Shown here piece by piece: positions 11,433 through 23,056 of a DNA stretch of 64,000 bases (position 1 is the first letter of the stretch; every line of letters starts with the position of its first letter). Source of the stretch: Trichaptum fuscoviolaceum (lineage: Eukaryota > Basidiomycota > Agaricomycetes > Hymenochaetales > Trichaptaceae); assembly GCA_910574455.1 (NCBI GenBank), contig CAJSYZ010000003.1:2480001-2544000 (forward strand). The letters are read 5' to 3'. The position numbers and the translations under genes are program-made. The notes under the pieces were generated by a model, which searched no databases, was not told where the DNA came from, and saw only the letters and a program-made list of their open reading frames with translations.

Positions 11433-12226
11433 TTACACCTTGAAACCACGAGACTTGCGGCGACCACGGGCACGCTCGAACTGACCACATATGTATAAGC
11501 ATATTTCCTTCGTATGCTCGATATGGTACTCACTTTGCGTCCCTTGGAGGCAGTGTAGGGTTTCTTGTGTTTGTGAGGGCCCATACCGAAATGCTTGACC
11601 GCTTCACGAGTGTTCCTCTTGCCGCGGAGGAGGATAGTGTTGGCGCCTGTTGGTGCCCGGGTTGCAAGCTGGTCAAGGGTCAGGACCTCACCGCCAGCGT
11701 TGAGGATGCGCTCCTTCGCAGAACGGGTAAACCGAAGGGCTGCGATTGACAGCTTCGGGATGTCATGGAATCGGACATCGTCAGTGACGGTACCGACAGT
11801 GACAATGATTTTCGACTCGCGGTCCTCTGCGTTGGTGGTTTCCTTGACTATGCGGGAGAGGGAAATGGGCGGACGGTTGATCTTCGATTGGAACAGACGC
11901 CTCAGGATTACCTATAGAATAAGGCAAGCAATTCTGTTACCACTTCATATCCTTTCGTGAAATAATTGTCTTACGAACTTTGTTAAAAGGGCTGTCTGTC
12001 CTGCGTGCCAAGAAGCGGTATAGCTAGTAGAAAGTCCATTAAGTGACTGCACATAATACACTCATCGCAGAACACACCTTGACGAGTAAGAGGAGGTACG
12101 GATCCTCACTCTTAGGGGCCGTACGGCTGCCCTTCTTGACGTGGTGTTTGGCGATGTCGATACCCTGGTCAGCATAATGCCTTCAGTAAGCTGGGTCTAC
12201 CCTGTAGGCAACGTTGAGCTCACCAT
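11433..12226 (-). CDS. RPL18: 60S ribosomal protein eL18
   Basis: Exons on the minus strand: 12224-12226, 12078-12164, 11979-12023, 11534-11911, 11433-11480, total 186 aa, the same length as yeast eL18. Diagnostic stretches are [64 protein letters not shown], and the ending [15 protein letters not shown]. The first coding exon is the ATG alone; the second begins with GGT. The third intron uses the unusual donor GTTCGT. It is a structural protein of the large subunit. The gene is head-to-head with the Tra2-like gene, with 273 bases between start codons, so the two probably share a promoter region. Confidence 0.97.
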
Positions 12227-12499
12227 TTTTGACGTTCCCGGCCGTGTTGAGGGGACTAATGAAAGTACGCGTGAGGGTGCGGCTTGAGCTGTATAGTTCC
12301 ATAGAATAAGGTTTACTCTACTCCCACGGCGTTACGCTGCTTAGGGCTGGTGGACTGTCACACCCGGCACCGCCTGTGTGACTCGACGTGAGACCCTAAC
12401 CGCCACGCGTCTAGATTTTTCTCTTGAAGTTTGACTGCAACAGCGATGGTCAGTTTTTCCCCCCTTCCTTTGCCCCCCGACCAAGTCCCGACACTGACC
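12227..12499. promoter_or_regulatory. Shared bidirectional promoter region of RPL18 and the Tra2-like gene
   Basis: Only 273 bases separate the two divergent start codons. The stretch has CCACGGCG and CCACGCG-like GC blocks near its middle and a C-run leader before the SR-protein start. An ATG at 12446 is followed directly by GTCAG, so the leader of the SR gene might itself be spliced. No TATA box. Confidence 0.55.
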
Positions 12500-13530
12500 A
12501 TGTCACAGTACAGCGAAGCCCCCGCCCCCGTCGACCCCTACTCAGACGCGTACAACGCTCCCCCGCCGTCGTCCACGGCGCCGCCGCCAGACCCTCGCGA
12601 CAGGGACGCGCTTCCCCCTCGCGGGCGCTCGCGTTCTCGAAGCCCCGCTCGCAACGGCCGAAGCCCGCCCCCTTCTTCATATGGAGGTCGCCGCAGGTCT
12701 CCTCCCCCAATCTCGCGCCCTAAACATGCACCCGCCGTTGGTCTTCTTCTTGTTCTCATTAAGCGCCGAATTTGCTGATCAAACTTAGCAGAACCCAACG
12801 CCGTCGAATGTCTTGGGCGTGTTCGGTCTGAGCATCCGCACTACCGAACGCGACCTTGACGATGAGTTTTCAAAGTTTGGCCGCGTTGAGAAGGTCACCA
12901 TTGTCTACGACCAACGTGTAAGTGGGATGCGCAGTATTAGACGCTCGGTGGAGCTGACGCGTTCCCTAGTCTGACAGGTCTCGTGGCTTTGGCTTCATCA
13001 GACTTGCAACAACTGAAGATGCCACACGTTGCATAACAGAGCTGAACGGAGTTGTAAGAGTTCACAACTCACGCGAAAGACAAAGATCATAACACGATTA
13101 TTAACAGGAACTGAATGGTCGACGCATCCGTGTTGACTACTCCGTCACTGAACGCCCTCATGAACCAACACCTGGCGAATACATGGGCCATCGCCGAGCT
13201 GGCGGTCGTGATCGTGACCGTGATCGTCGTGACCCGTACCGCGATTCATTCCGTGATCGCGATCGCGAGGACTACCATAGACGGGATTATAGCGACCGCT
13301 ATGACAGATACGACAGGGACCGCGAGCGCGACCCATACGGCCGCGACAGAGACTGGCGTCGGCGCCCCTCGCCACCGCGGCGTTATAGCCCAGAAAGGAG
13401 GCGCCGAAGCTACAGCAGAAGTCCTCCTCGGGGATCCGGGAGCAGCCCCATCCGTGGTGCCGGCGTACCAAGGGACTACGATGCCCCGCCACCGCCTTCC
13501 AATGGTGACCACGGTCGCCGTTGGGAATGA
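12500..13530 (+). CDS. Tra2-like SR RNA-binding protein (one RRM, RD/RS-rich tail)
   Basis: Four exons (12500-12736, 12789-12917, 12970-13053, 13108-13530) encode 290 aa. A proline/serine/arginine N-terminus with [14 protein letters not shown] is followed by a single RRM: RNP2 is VLGVFGLS (87-94) and RNP1 is RGFGFIRL (127-134). The linker after the [19 protein letters not shown], is typical of transformer-2 relatives. The tail from about 175 is a long RD/RS domain ([20 protein letters not shown] and similar), then [10 protein letters not shown]. The expected role is binding purine-rich exonic elements and promoting splicing in the nucleus. The first intron donor, GTTGGT, is weak; I chose it because it is the in-frame option with a good branch site and acceptor. 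Confidence 0.88.
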
Positions 13531-14752
13531 TTTCCATGGTCCTACTCGTGAAGATACCAGAAGATACACGATTTTTTATTTATTCAAACCATTCAAGGCT
13601 GCAGTTTATCTTGCGCGCGCCGGACTGGTCAATAGCCGCAAATTGTCAAAATTTCGGAGTTGATACAAGTTCAAGAGCTCGTGGTTCAAGTTGTTTTTCT
13701 GTTCCGTATTTCCTCTTCAAAACGTGCAAAAGAATCAAAATCTATGAAGATTTCCGTCTGGACAAACCTTAGCACAAGTCTTCCCAAGTTGTCCTGTCAC
13801 CGCTATTGTCGACTTTCTTGCCTGTAATACTCTATCTCCTTCGCGTACGACTACACTATGAAATGTGGCAAGCAATATCCCAAGGCGAAGAAGCGCAAGA
13901 CTTAGTGCTGTACGCTGTGATTGTTCGAGGTTTTTCAGATGGCAGTGTTATCGAGCGTCTAAAGGTATACGGCATTCCGACCAAGCGTATTTTGTTCGGT
14001 TAGGGCTTGATCTCAGCGATCACTGCGTCCTGGTATGTCGTGCATCCACAGCCTTCCCGTCTGAGTTCTGCCATAACTAGCCGTATCTCCGGATGCTGCT
14101 TGCTTTTAATAGGAAAGAAATGCGAGTCGTTTGGCCGCCACACGCCACGTCAAAGAACAGTGCACAGCCAAGTGGTGTAGTCAAGTTTTGTCGACATTCC
14201 CCATGGACTACTCAATATGCTAGGAGACAGATTGGGACTTTCTTAACCCAATTATAATCGTACACCGTCAAACACAGAGGCCGTGTTGTAAGGTTCGTTT
14301 GATGCATGAGTTAAAGTGCTTACGATTGGCTTATGTTAGTTCATGTACGTGTTTCAGACGACACCGCGGAAGCACTCATGCTGGAACCCAAGGCCTCGCA
14401 CCGTACATTCTGATCTTCGTGCGTGTTCATCTTTATCGAAGTCCTCTTACTTCCTTTTCATCCATTATAGAACCTTCGATGAACTCTTATAACACTCCAA
14501 ATACTACTAGAACGTTGTACATAACTTCCAGTTATAATATAATTGTAGTTCATTTTTCTTACACTTCTGTATGCACTAATTTTCTTGCTTGATGGTCGTC
14601 AGAAATGAAACTTCTTTATGCCTTGCAGCGCAAATGGTCAAATGTTCTCACGATTGATTTATCTATTATTAGAACAATTTTTTGAGAAGAGTTGGTGATA
14701 CAACGGCTGCCGGAAAGTCTACTGAGCTCTCACTGCATCACTCAAGACCATC
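13531..14752. other. Intergenic region, 1.2 kb
   Basis: 3' side of the SR gene, then AT-rich DNA up to the GTPase gene. Short open frames only, none with splice or family support. Nothing recognised. Confidence 0.4.
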
Positions 14753-16937
14753 ATGCCTCGCATACGCAAAAGTGAGAAGTCGTTTGCATCTCTATGATAT
14801 TTATCTAACAATGTGTCTCAGAGACTAGCAAACGTGGCACGCTACACAAGCGTGCCAGAATACAACACAAGATGGCAGAAAGCCGGAAGAAGTCGAAAAA
14901 AGAAGCGAAGAAAAACCCGCAGTGGAAGTCAAGTGAGTTATGCGGAGCTTCTGCATGGGCTTTTGAATGCTGAATTCTTCGTTTCATCAAAAGAGAAGAC
15001 GAAGGACCCTGGTATCCCAAACAACTTCCCGTACAAGGATCAGATTCTAGCTGAAGTTGCGGCACAGCGAAGAGAGGTCGGTTATCCACAAATTTCTGAC
15101 ATCCCCTTCCGCTGCTGATGGTTCGTTGCAGGAGGAGGAAGCTAAGCAGCTGAAGAAAGAACAGAAGAAAGCCCTGAAAGCCGGCACAAACGGGAACAAT
15201 GACGAGGACGAAGAAACGAATGCGTTTGACGGCATAACGAGTATCGGGACGATCTCTAAACCTGACGCGGAGGCGGGAAAATACTCAGCGAAAGGCAAGG
15301 GGAAAGGCCCGGCCCTTGAGGACGAGGAGGATGTACCTATCCTTATGAACAGCGAGTATCAGGACATGAAGACTGTTTTGGATAAAGCGGATGTCGTTCT
15401 GCACGTCCTTGACGCTCGAGACCCACTCGCATACCTGAGCACGCACATCCAGGAGTATGTGAAAACGTCCGGCAAGGGAAAGACGTTCTTGGTGATTAAC
15501 AAAACCGGTTCGTCTGCCACTTTGCTTCTCGTCCGAGAGATGGTTCTTAATTGCTGGATAAAGATGCGTGTCCGAGAGAATCTGTGCAAGCATGGGCTGC
15601 GAAGCTCCGGCAGGAACATCCTACCTTCTTATTCCGCTCAGCGTCAGCGTTCCTTCCTAGGAATGAGGAGCAGAGCAAAAGTCCTGCGTCTAAAGCGAAC
15701 GAAGTCCTACCGACTTCCGACGCGAAAGGTCTGAAGGTACTGATCCAAGCGCTTAAAAACGAGGCTGCGAAGAAGAACGACGGGCCATTGATTGTCGCCG
15801 TTGTTGGTATAGCTAACGTGCGCGTTCTGTCTCTTGTTATGATGGCCTATTCCTCTGACATTTCTCATTTAATTTTTTGAAGACGGGGAAATCTGCTCTG
15901 GTCAACTCTCTGCTGAAGACATCTTTGTCGCCCATCTACAAACTCAGCTCATCTCCCCCAGGCCCATCCACAACAGAAAGAGCGCTGGAGCTTAGTTTGG
16001 AAGCTGACGGAATGCAGTTTGTGCTCATTGATACCCCCGCACTAAGCTGGGAAGCCGCGGAAGACATTGACGAGGATGAAGTCATCCAGCAACGCGCCCG
16101 CGACGTGCTAGTGCGAAACAAGGGAAGAATAGATAGGGCTAAGGATCCTATTACACCTGGTGAGGAGACTTTACTCCTACGCGAATTGATTTACTTAACG
16201 ATCACTTTGTAGTCTCACAAATCGTCTCGCGTGCAAATACGGAAGATCTCATGGTCTTTTACAACCTTCCTGCCTTCGCCCGGGGTGACGCGACGGCCTT
16301 CTTATCAGCTCTTTCGCGGCCACACGGGCTTATAAAGAAGCACGGTGAACTAGACCTAGTCGGCGCTGCACGCATCGTCCTGCGCGACTGGAGCACTGGG
16401 AAGTTCCCTCGGTACACCCAGCCGCCCGCTTCGTCGACTGAACATAGCGAATCTGCGGAGCAGGACAACGAGTTCGCAGAGCTCTATAAGGCGGACGAGG
16501 AGATCTTGGGCGCCGCTCCTCTCCGCAAGGACATGCGCAGGGGCGTCGGGCTGATCAAGCTGACGCCAGGCGAAGTCGAGAAGAGGAAGGTTGCTTTGGA
16601 TGCGTCTTGGGATGAGAGCGATGACGAAGAGGAGGATGAAGAGGAAGGGGGAGAGGAGGAGGAAGAGGCTGCATCCGCGGGAGACGGGTCAGATGACGAG
16701 GTCGACGCTGAAGACGCTGAAATCAACGAGATGGAAGAGGATGACGACGAAGAGAGCGAGGAAGAAGTCCCTCTGCCGACTAAAGGCAAGCGGAAGCGTC
16801 CAGAGAAATCAGAGCGTGCTCCGGCGTCGAAAAAGGTTGCATTCGCTGCACCCCCAAAAGGATCAAAGCAAGCTCGAGCTCAATCATCTTCGAAAACGGT
16901 TTCAAAACCGACAGGAAAGAAGGCCCATCGTAAGTGA
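14753..16937 (+). CDS. Nucleolar circularly permuted GTPase (nucleostemin/GNL3, Grn1/Nug1 type)
   Basis: Seven exons (14753-14771, 14822-14932, 14994-15076, 15132-15507, 15564-15817, 15883-16159, 16213-16937) give 614 aa. A basic N-terminus (SKRGTLHKRARIQHK, ESRKKSKKEAKKNPQWK) is the family's nucleolar and coiled-coil region. The G motifs come in permuted order: G4 NKTD (194-197) first, then G1 GIANTGKS (278-285), G2 PGPSTT, and G3 DTPA (331-334). The C-terminus is acidic, then lysine-rich. Relatives act in 60S subunit assembly and export. The G3 position usually reads DxPG; here the glycine is alanine. The intron between G4 Thr and Asp uses a GTTCGT donor. Confidence 0.9.
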
Positions 16938-17324
16938 GCGAGGGGTTCTATTTCTCTCTTCATTGCCTGTCACTGTATTTCCTTCTTACGGTTTCTTTGT
17001 TTGTGCTTTGTGGTGATTACTGTACGTAGTCTGTGATACTTCTTGCATATGAAATGCTCTATTATATACAGTTCGTAGCATGTCCCAAACATTCTACGTA
17101 TACAAACAGCTTGATACCAAAAACAAAAAAAAGTCGTGTGTTCTGATGGATAACATTAAGAATCGTATCAATCGTCATCTCCTAAGCCCGTACTACGATA
17201 TCAATGGATAGCAATATAATGAGGGTAGCGTAAGTACAGTCTATGGGGAATGCAATAACAAAGTATAAAATGAAGGAGGATGAGGGAAGGTGAACAAAAG
17301 GCAGTCCAAAATGCAATGAAATAG
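16938..17324. other. Convergent intergenic region
   Basis: 3' ends of the GTPase (+) and the dehydrogenase-fold gene (-). AT-rich with an A run near 17120. No gene seen. Confidence 0.4.
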
Positions 17325-19987
17325 TTAATCAATTATCCGGACAACAGCCGTGCGGCCCTCGCTGAGCATAGTATTCTCCTTGACTTCATGGCTAAAGAGA
17401 GTAGGAGCTCGCTCGAAGGGTACAACTTGCGAAGAATCCACCCACGGACGCAGCACACCGTCGACAGCAAGTCTCGCGATGACGTTAAGGGAGTCACGGA
17501 TATCCTCTCCGTCGTTGTCCACGTCAGCAGCGGGCGATACCCATGCATAGCCGATCGCTTTGTGCTCCTTCTTGACGAACGCCCGGCGGAGCGAGCGCAT
17601 GTTCGACTTGAAGTGCGCGTTAATCGTTGGGACAGCTTTCGACGACTCGCCGACAAGCGTCGTGAATTGCCCCTCCGAGTGCAGGACACGCCGACACGCA
17701 TCCCAGATACGGCGCCCCCCAATCGTGTCGATAACAAGGTCGTACTGATCCTCCTGCAATGAAGCCACGGCCGCCACTGCGTGGTCCGTGATGACCTCCC
17801 GCGCGCCCCATCCTTTCACACGCTCCTCCATCTCGGCGTGTCTCAGCTCGCTCTTAAGTTTGTCCGTGGAAACGATCGGCGGGATTTGCGCTGTCACATG
17901 GACGCCGTACGCCGTGAGCTCCTGTACGGCCAGAGCCCCCGCGCCGTCCTGCCCTTGCAGAACCAACGCGCGCGCGCCATGCTGCAAGCGATCCGACGTG
18001 CGCACCGCTCTGTGCGCTTGAACACCACACAACGGCAGTAATGCGAGCTGTTCCATTGTCAGATCAGCAGAAGGCCGCGGACAGCGAACTAGTCGGGACT
18101 TGTCGACGACGATGAATTCTGATAATGCCCCACACTAAAGCAGAGAAGAAGAAAATCGGTTATTCATGTGTGAGAAGTCCAGAGTTTCAGAGAAGAGGGA
18201 GAAGCAGCGTTGTACTCACTTTTCGCACATCTAAAATTCCCATCACCCAATCACTCTTCGAAACGCGGTTCACTTCAAATCCACACTCCACAGCACGGCC
18301 GACGAAGCTGCGGCCGGCCACGAACCCGTAGCTGTCGTTACGCATCGATTTCTCACTCACGATCAGATCGTCTAAAATATCGATGCCCACGGCGTAAATT
18401 TGTACGAGAACTTGATGCGACTGCACCTTCGAGGGTGGTGTCATATAGGAGGTGAAGCTAACAGGAGGTGGCAAATCGGAGAGGAGATGCGACGGGGTCG
18501 TAGAGGTCACTTTGAGGTTTGACGAGGATCCGGTCAAGTGTATAGTGAGCGAGGAGAGAGATAAAAATCGGTGGCGTGAACCCAAAGCGGCTGAGGCTGC
18601 ATTTTTAGTTATCGAAATGGTCGACATCGTTGTCTGTGCTAAGCCAGAGCGTGTTATATCGACTTTGTCGACATTGCCGAACATCAATGTGTACCGCTTA
18701 TTGCTTGTCGGGGTATAGGCGGCCCGGGGAAGTACTAGAGAAGTGAAGCCTGACGGATTTCCGCCGTCAGATACGGGGAGAGGATTGGGGATATCAACTG
18801 TCTTTGAGGATGACGTGAAATTTGAGCTAGCAGAGGCGCCTGTGCCTTGCGTGTGCAGACTTGCGGCGCGCATCCGGGGTGGATGATGTTGACTAGGCAT
18901 AGAAGATAGGGATAGTGCACGGCCTGACAGACCGCCCGTATGAACACGCCGCTGGTGCATGTCTTTCGCGGAATCGTCACCTTCATCCTCTTCCCAAACA
19001 GCGCTCATGCGCCGTCTACCCACTGTTCGTCGGGCTGCGGGTGCCTTGAGCGTGCTTGCCCGGCGAGGCGCTGATATTGAGGGCTCAGGGACGGGAGTGG
19101 GGGACAGTGTCTGTAGCATTCCGTTTTCTGAGGACCGGATGGTCTTGGGTTTGTGAGGAGACGAACTCGAAGAGGATGAAGAAGCAGAAGAGCTTTTTGA
19201 CCTGCGGTCGGTGGGAGGTACAAGCCACCTAACGTCTCTCGACCAGTCGTCGGCCTTGCCCTTGCTGTGTTCTCTTTTACGTCGATGAGCAGAGCCCTGG
19301 CTTGAACGACGCCCAAGGCTGCGTGAGTCGTCTAAGGCAACGCTCTCGATGCTCACGGGCGTAGTTGCTCTTGTCGAGACAGGTGATATAGAGCGAGACC
19401 AAGCCTTATCGCTATTCGAATACGGAGAGGTAGGCGCAGTCGAAGTCGTCGCAACCGAGTAGGAGGAAGATATGGATGCAGAGGAAGGGGAGCGAGAATG
19501 GGAAGCTGGAAGTTGCTGACGGGGAGAAGGCAAAGGCCTCTTGGGAGGTTGATTTGATATGACGTGCTGTATGGCATCCCTGCCTAAAATATGCACCGCG
19601 ATATTGGATCTGGGAATCACACTTAGCGGTTCCTGCGCGGCTTCGGGCTCGCCGTAAAAAGACTCCCTGGGCGATGTGTCTGGCGTGTAGTACGCGTCGT
19701 CGCTGCTCCCACTGTCCTCCTCCTTCCCTGCCGTCGAAGCTGGTGTGTCCTCGAGCTCAGGGGTGACCGCCAGCGACGTCTGAGGTTCTGTGGAATTCTG
19801 CACAATTCAGTGAGTGCTGGAACTCTCGGCACGACATCATGGTTTTACTTACCGCAATAATCGTCATCTCATTCTTAACGCTGTGAAAGTTCCGTTTGTC
19901 CAGCACCAGTGGCGATGAGGACGTTTGCGACGTATACGACTGCGAGGGCCTGTTGAAGATATGCTGCAGCAGCGTTGGCTTGGGCAT
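17325..19987 (-). CDS. Large disordered protein with C-terminal medium-chain dehydrogenase/quinone-oxidoreductase fold
   Basis: Three exons (19853-19987, 18220-19797, 17325-18134) encode 840 aa. Residues 1 to about 480 are low-complexity: serine runs (SSASSSSSSSSPHKP), proline and arginine patches, possible phosphorylation sites. From about 506 a GroES-like domain starts (HQVLVQIYAVGIDILDDLIV, then GFVAGRSFVGRAVECGFEV), followed by MEQLALLPLCGVQAHRAV and a Rossmann-type glycine motif LVLQGQDGAGALAV (628-641), YDLVIDTIGG, and GQFTTLVGE. This matches the AST1/quinone oxidoreductase branch of zinc-independent MDR proteins. No catalytic zinc ligands are evident. Substrate unknown; a scaffolding or membrane-traffic role as for yeast Ast1 is possible but is inference. 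Confidence 0.8.
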
Positions 19988-20440
19988 CTTGTTTGCCGCC
20001 GTCGTCGCTGTCGACGTCCGAGTTCAAGGCGGTGAGCACACCACACCAGGCACTCGCAGTTACGGTCTCGACGGCCATCGAGCCCTGCCAGTGACTGCAT
20101 ATCCGTAATTAGTCTTACGTTCGTTTTGGTCACTTCTCCCACGCTGCAAGTTCGCGTTGACGCTGGAATGACATCATCGGCATGCTCTATGCTTTGTACA
20201 ATATTTCTCCAAAAATGTATGAAAATATATCTCAGAAATAAAGTGAATGAGAGCATAAAACGCGGCTTGGGCTATCAATTATCAGAGCATTACTGACAAC
20301 AGAACATCATCAGCGGTATCGACTAACTGTAATTTCTCCACACCGAACCTCGTGTCTGCGTATGTATTTGCTTCAAGGTAGCATAGAATGACCAGGCCCC
20401 GGTGCAAAGATGCCCCACAGTGTGACGACAATGACACTCG
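19988..20440. promoter_or_regulatory. Promoter region of the dehydrogenase-fold gene and 3' region of MSS1
   Basis: Both neighbours are on the minus strand; 453 bases lie between. Apparent leader with TATTTCTCC-type pyrimidine patches. No further feature recognised. Confidence 0.35.
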
Positions 20441-22656
20441 TCATTTACCAATGCAAAATTCTCGGAAAATTACATCTAGCACTTCCTCGACATTGATCGC
20501 ACCTGTGACCTTTCCGACCGCATTCGCTGCATATCGCAGCTCCTCGGCAGCGACCACAATATCATCTTAAGGTCGGGAGTTAGTTAGCACAACGTCGTAC
20601 AAATACAGTTCGGCACACCGGTAGTCAAGGCAGCGTCCAAGTACTCCATCGCGTCTTGCAGGTGCGCCCGATGACGCGCGTTCGTCACAAGAGGTTCTTG
20701 ACGCCCTTCGGCATCGACGTACCTACGAAGAGGTCTAGTTTAGCGCTAAGATAAGTAACAATTTCTGACATGCGCCGCACCTCCGATGTAGCAGGTCGCT
20801 AAACTCGTCAACGAACGTATTAAGTCCTCTGCCGGTCGATAAGCTGACCGCCCAGGAACCAGCGCAGGGACCCAACGTCTGTCTCGCCCTCTGTACTTGA
20901 GCGTCATCGCTGAGGTCTGCTTTATTCAAAAGGATGTATGTCGACGGAAATATCAACTGCTTCACAGCATCGGGTACCGCGTCCTTCAAATCGGCATCAG
21001 CCAGGCTCAGTACGCAAAGCGAAGCATCAGCCGAGGCCACCCTAAGAGGGAGACGCAAAGTGTAAGTAAAAGATTCGCATCCGGTGTCACCGGAGCACCG
21101 GGACGGGTTTCATACCTCTCTCGAGCACGTTCCACACCAATCTGCTCGACCACATCATCAGACCTGCGCAGGCCTGCAGTGTCCGCCACAACCACAGGTA
21201 AACCCCCGATGTCAAGGGCCAATTCTACCACATCACGCGTTGTACCTGGTATAGGCGTCACAATCGCTGCCTCGCGACCAGCTGCAAGTAGGATGATAGG
21301 TGTAAGATAACGAAGCGGATTGAAGCGAGAGTCGCCAAGCACTGTAGAGCAAGCATACCGAAATAGTTTAGGAGACTGCTCTTGCCTGCATTAGGCGGTC
21401 CGAAAATAGCGAGCCGTAAACCAGACCGTAAGATCTCGCCTCGTCTGCTATCAGCTAAGTGTCCTGTGATGGTAATTCGGAGTTGCTGGATGAGCTCCCT
21501 TGCTACAGCAGAGGTAGACCAGGTCAGAAAATCAAAAGCTATCCGAGATGAGCAAAGAAACGTACCATGGTCATAAACACCCTCTTCTAGGTCTTCGCCC
21601 TCACCGAAGTCGATGAGCGCTTCCGTCATAGCCATCGCTCTGATGATCCCATTTCGGATTTCCTCAAACCGTTCTCGTGTGTCTCCCTAACCGACTAATT
21701 AGACATACTCCCGTCGAGATGGAACAATGTGCGCTCACACACCCTCGCCGCGCGCAGAGCGACGCGTCTCTGTGTCTCTGTGTCCGCGTCAATAAGGTCA
21801 CGGAGCGCCTCGGCCTGCGTCAAGTCTAGCCGCCCGCCCTTGAAAGCTCGAAGGGTGAATTCACCGCGTTCAGCAGGTCGAAGGAGGACTGGGCGATGCG
21901 AATTAGAAGAGTCTGTAGATAGGTCCGGCTGAGGTTGAGACAAACGAGAAAGTGCACCGAGTATGGAAGATAGGATCGCCCGACCGGAGTGGACATGTAG
22001 TTCCAGGACGTCTTCTGTAGTAAATGAATATGGACCTATCCATAGCGATACATTATATGCGGTGCTAGAAAACTAAACATAATTCTCAACATACCTTTGA
22101 AGAAAACAGCCATTCCATCATCCAAATCTTCCTCCGTTACTGGATCGACAACTCTACACCTCACCAGCTTCCTCGGCTCAGGCCCTCTTTCCTCGACCTC
22201 CTTCCCTTTTCTATTGTTGGCTCTGCACCTCGTATTCGAGGGTTTGACCATGCGATAGTAGACATGCAGCGCATCCGGACCGGATATACGGATTACAGCT
22301 ACACCGCCTTTCCCTGGGGGTGTCGCGACTGCATATATAGTTCGACGCTGTGCGTCTGATGATGGTACCAAATTATCGTCCTCCACACCATTACGAGCTA
22401 CCGCACGCGAGCCTGAGGACAAAGAGTATCCCGCGCTTGCTCCCTTACGCTTCGGGCGCAAAGTCGTTTCTCGAGGTGCTTCCGGGAGGCAAAAGACCGA
22501 GTTAGGCTTGCGCCTAGACGCGTGGTAGGACATCCTACCACCCGACGACCCCGAAGACGAGTTGTGCACCCTTCGACAAGCCTGGACATCTCTGAGGACA
22601 GCCTTAGCTGACACTGTCATGAAGCGCCGTATCGACAAGGCATGGGTACAGGACAT
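20441..22656 (-). CDS. MSS1: Mitochondrial tRNA-modification GTPase (MnmE/TrmE family)
   Basis: Eight exons (22095-22656, 21743-22035, 21566-21686, 21359-21502, 21116-21281, 20781-21041, 20619-20722, 20441-20565) give 591 aa. After a long basic presequence comes the TrmE N-terminal domain ([40 protein letters not shown]) and the helical region ([20 protein letters not shown]). The inserted G domain has G1 GPPNAGKS (360-367), GTTRD (386-390), DTAG (407-410), and NKAD (468-471). The C-terminus is REFCIGK; its cysteine is part of the MnmE signature. With Mto1 it forms the 5-carboxymethylaminomethyl group on wobble uridines of mitochondrial tRNAs. It lies 400 bases from calcineurin B, divergently. 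Confidence 0.95.
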
Positions 22657-23056
22657 GAAGGAAACCGTTGATCCAAACCAACGGGATGGATGTCTTGTCT
22701 GCTAAAATCTGGGAACGGAAGCAGTTTCCCACACTAACCCTTGAACGCATATCGACGTCTTCAACACCTTGTTCTTGACAATACACGATACCTCCAGGTT
22801 CCCTCTCCTCATTTCGACACTCCCCTTTTCTTAAGATCTGGAAACGACTCTGAAGATATACGTGTGTTTCTTCTCTGTGAGCCTCTGGAAGCACAGAAAC
22901 TGACAAGAGGTTCTTATTATTCAGTTGTATTAGAGCGCCAATCAACTCGAACAAGACCCATTCACATCTCAATCCCAACGGTTTATTGAGGGCACACGAC
23001 TCAGTCATCTATACAGCAAATACATCTCCAGGCTTAACAAGAAAGATATCTTGTGA
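22657..23056. promoter_or_regulatory. Divergent promoter region of MSS1 and CNB1
   Basis: 400 bases between opposing start codons. No TATA box; short open frames on both strands are not convincing. Confidence 0.45.

Noticed and set aside
12450..12798. Several long frames on both strands around the start of the Tra2-like gene
   Set aside because: They are shadows of the RS-rich coding exon, whose GC-rich codons leave other frames open.
13115..13663. 182-codon frame rich in Thr/Val/Ala overlapping the Tra2-like tail
   Set aside because: The RD-repeat frame matches the conserved family and joins correctly to the RRM exons; this one is a shadow.
15541..15734. Continuation of the GTPase frame past the NKT codons
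   Set aside because: Reading through gives a basic, non-conserved tail; splicing at GTTCGT restores NKTD and the conserved CPRESVQAW stretch.
16484..16789. Poly-serine antisense frame
   Set aside because: It is the complement of the Glu/Asp-rich tail of the GTPase.
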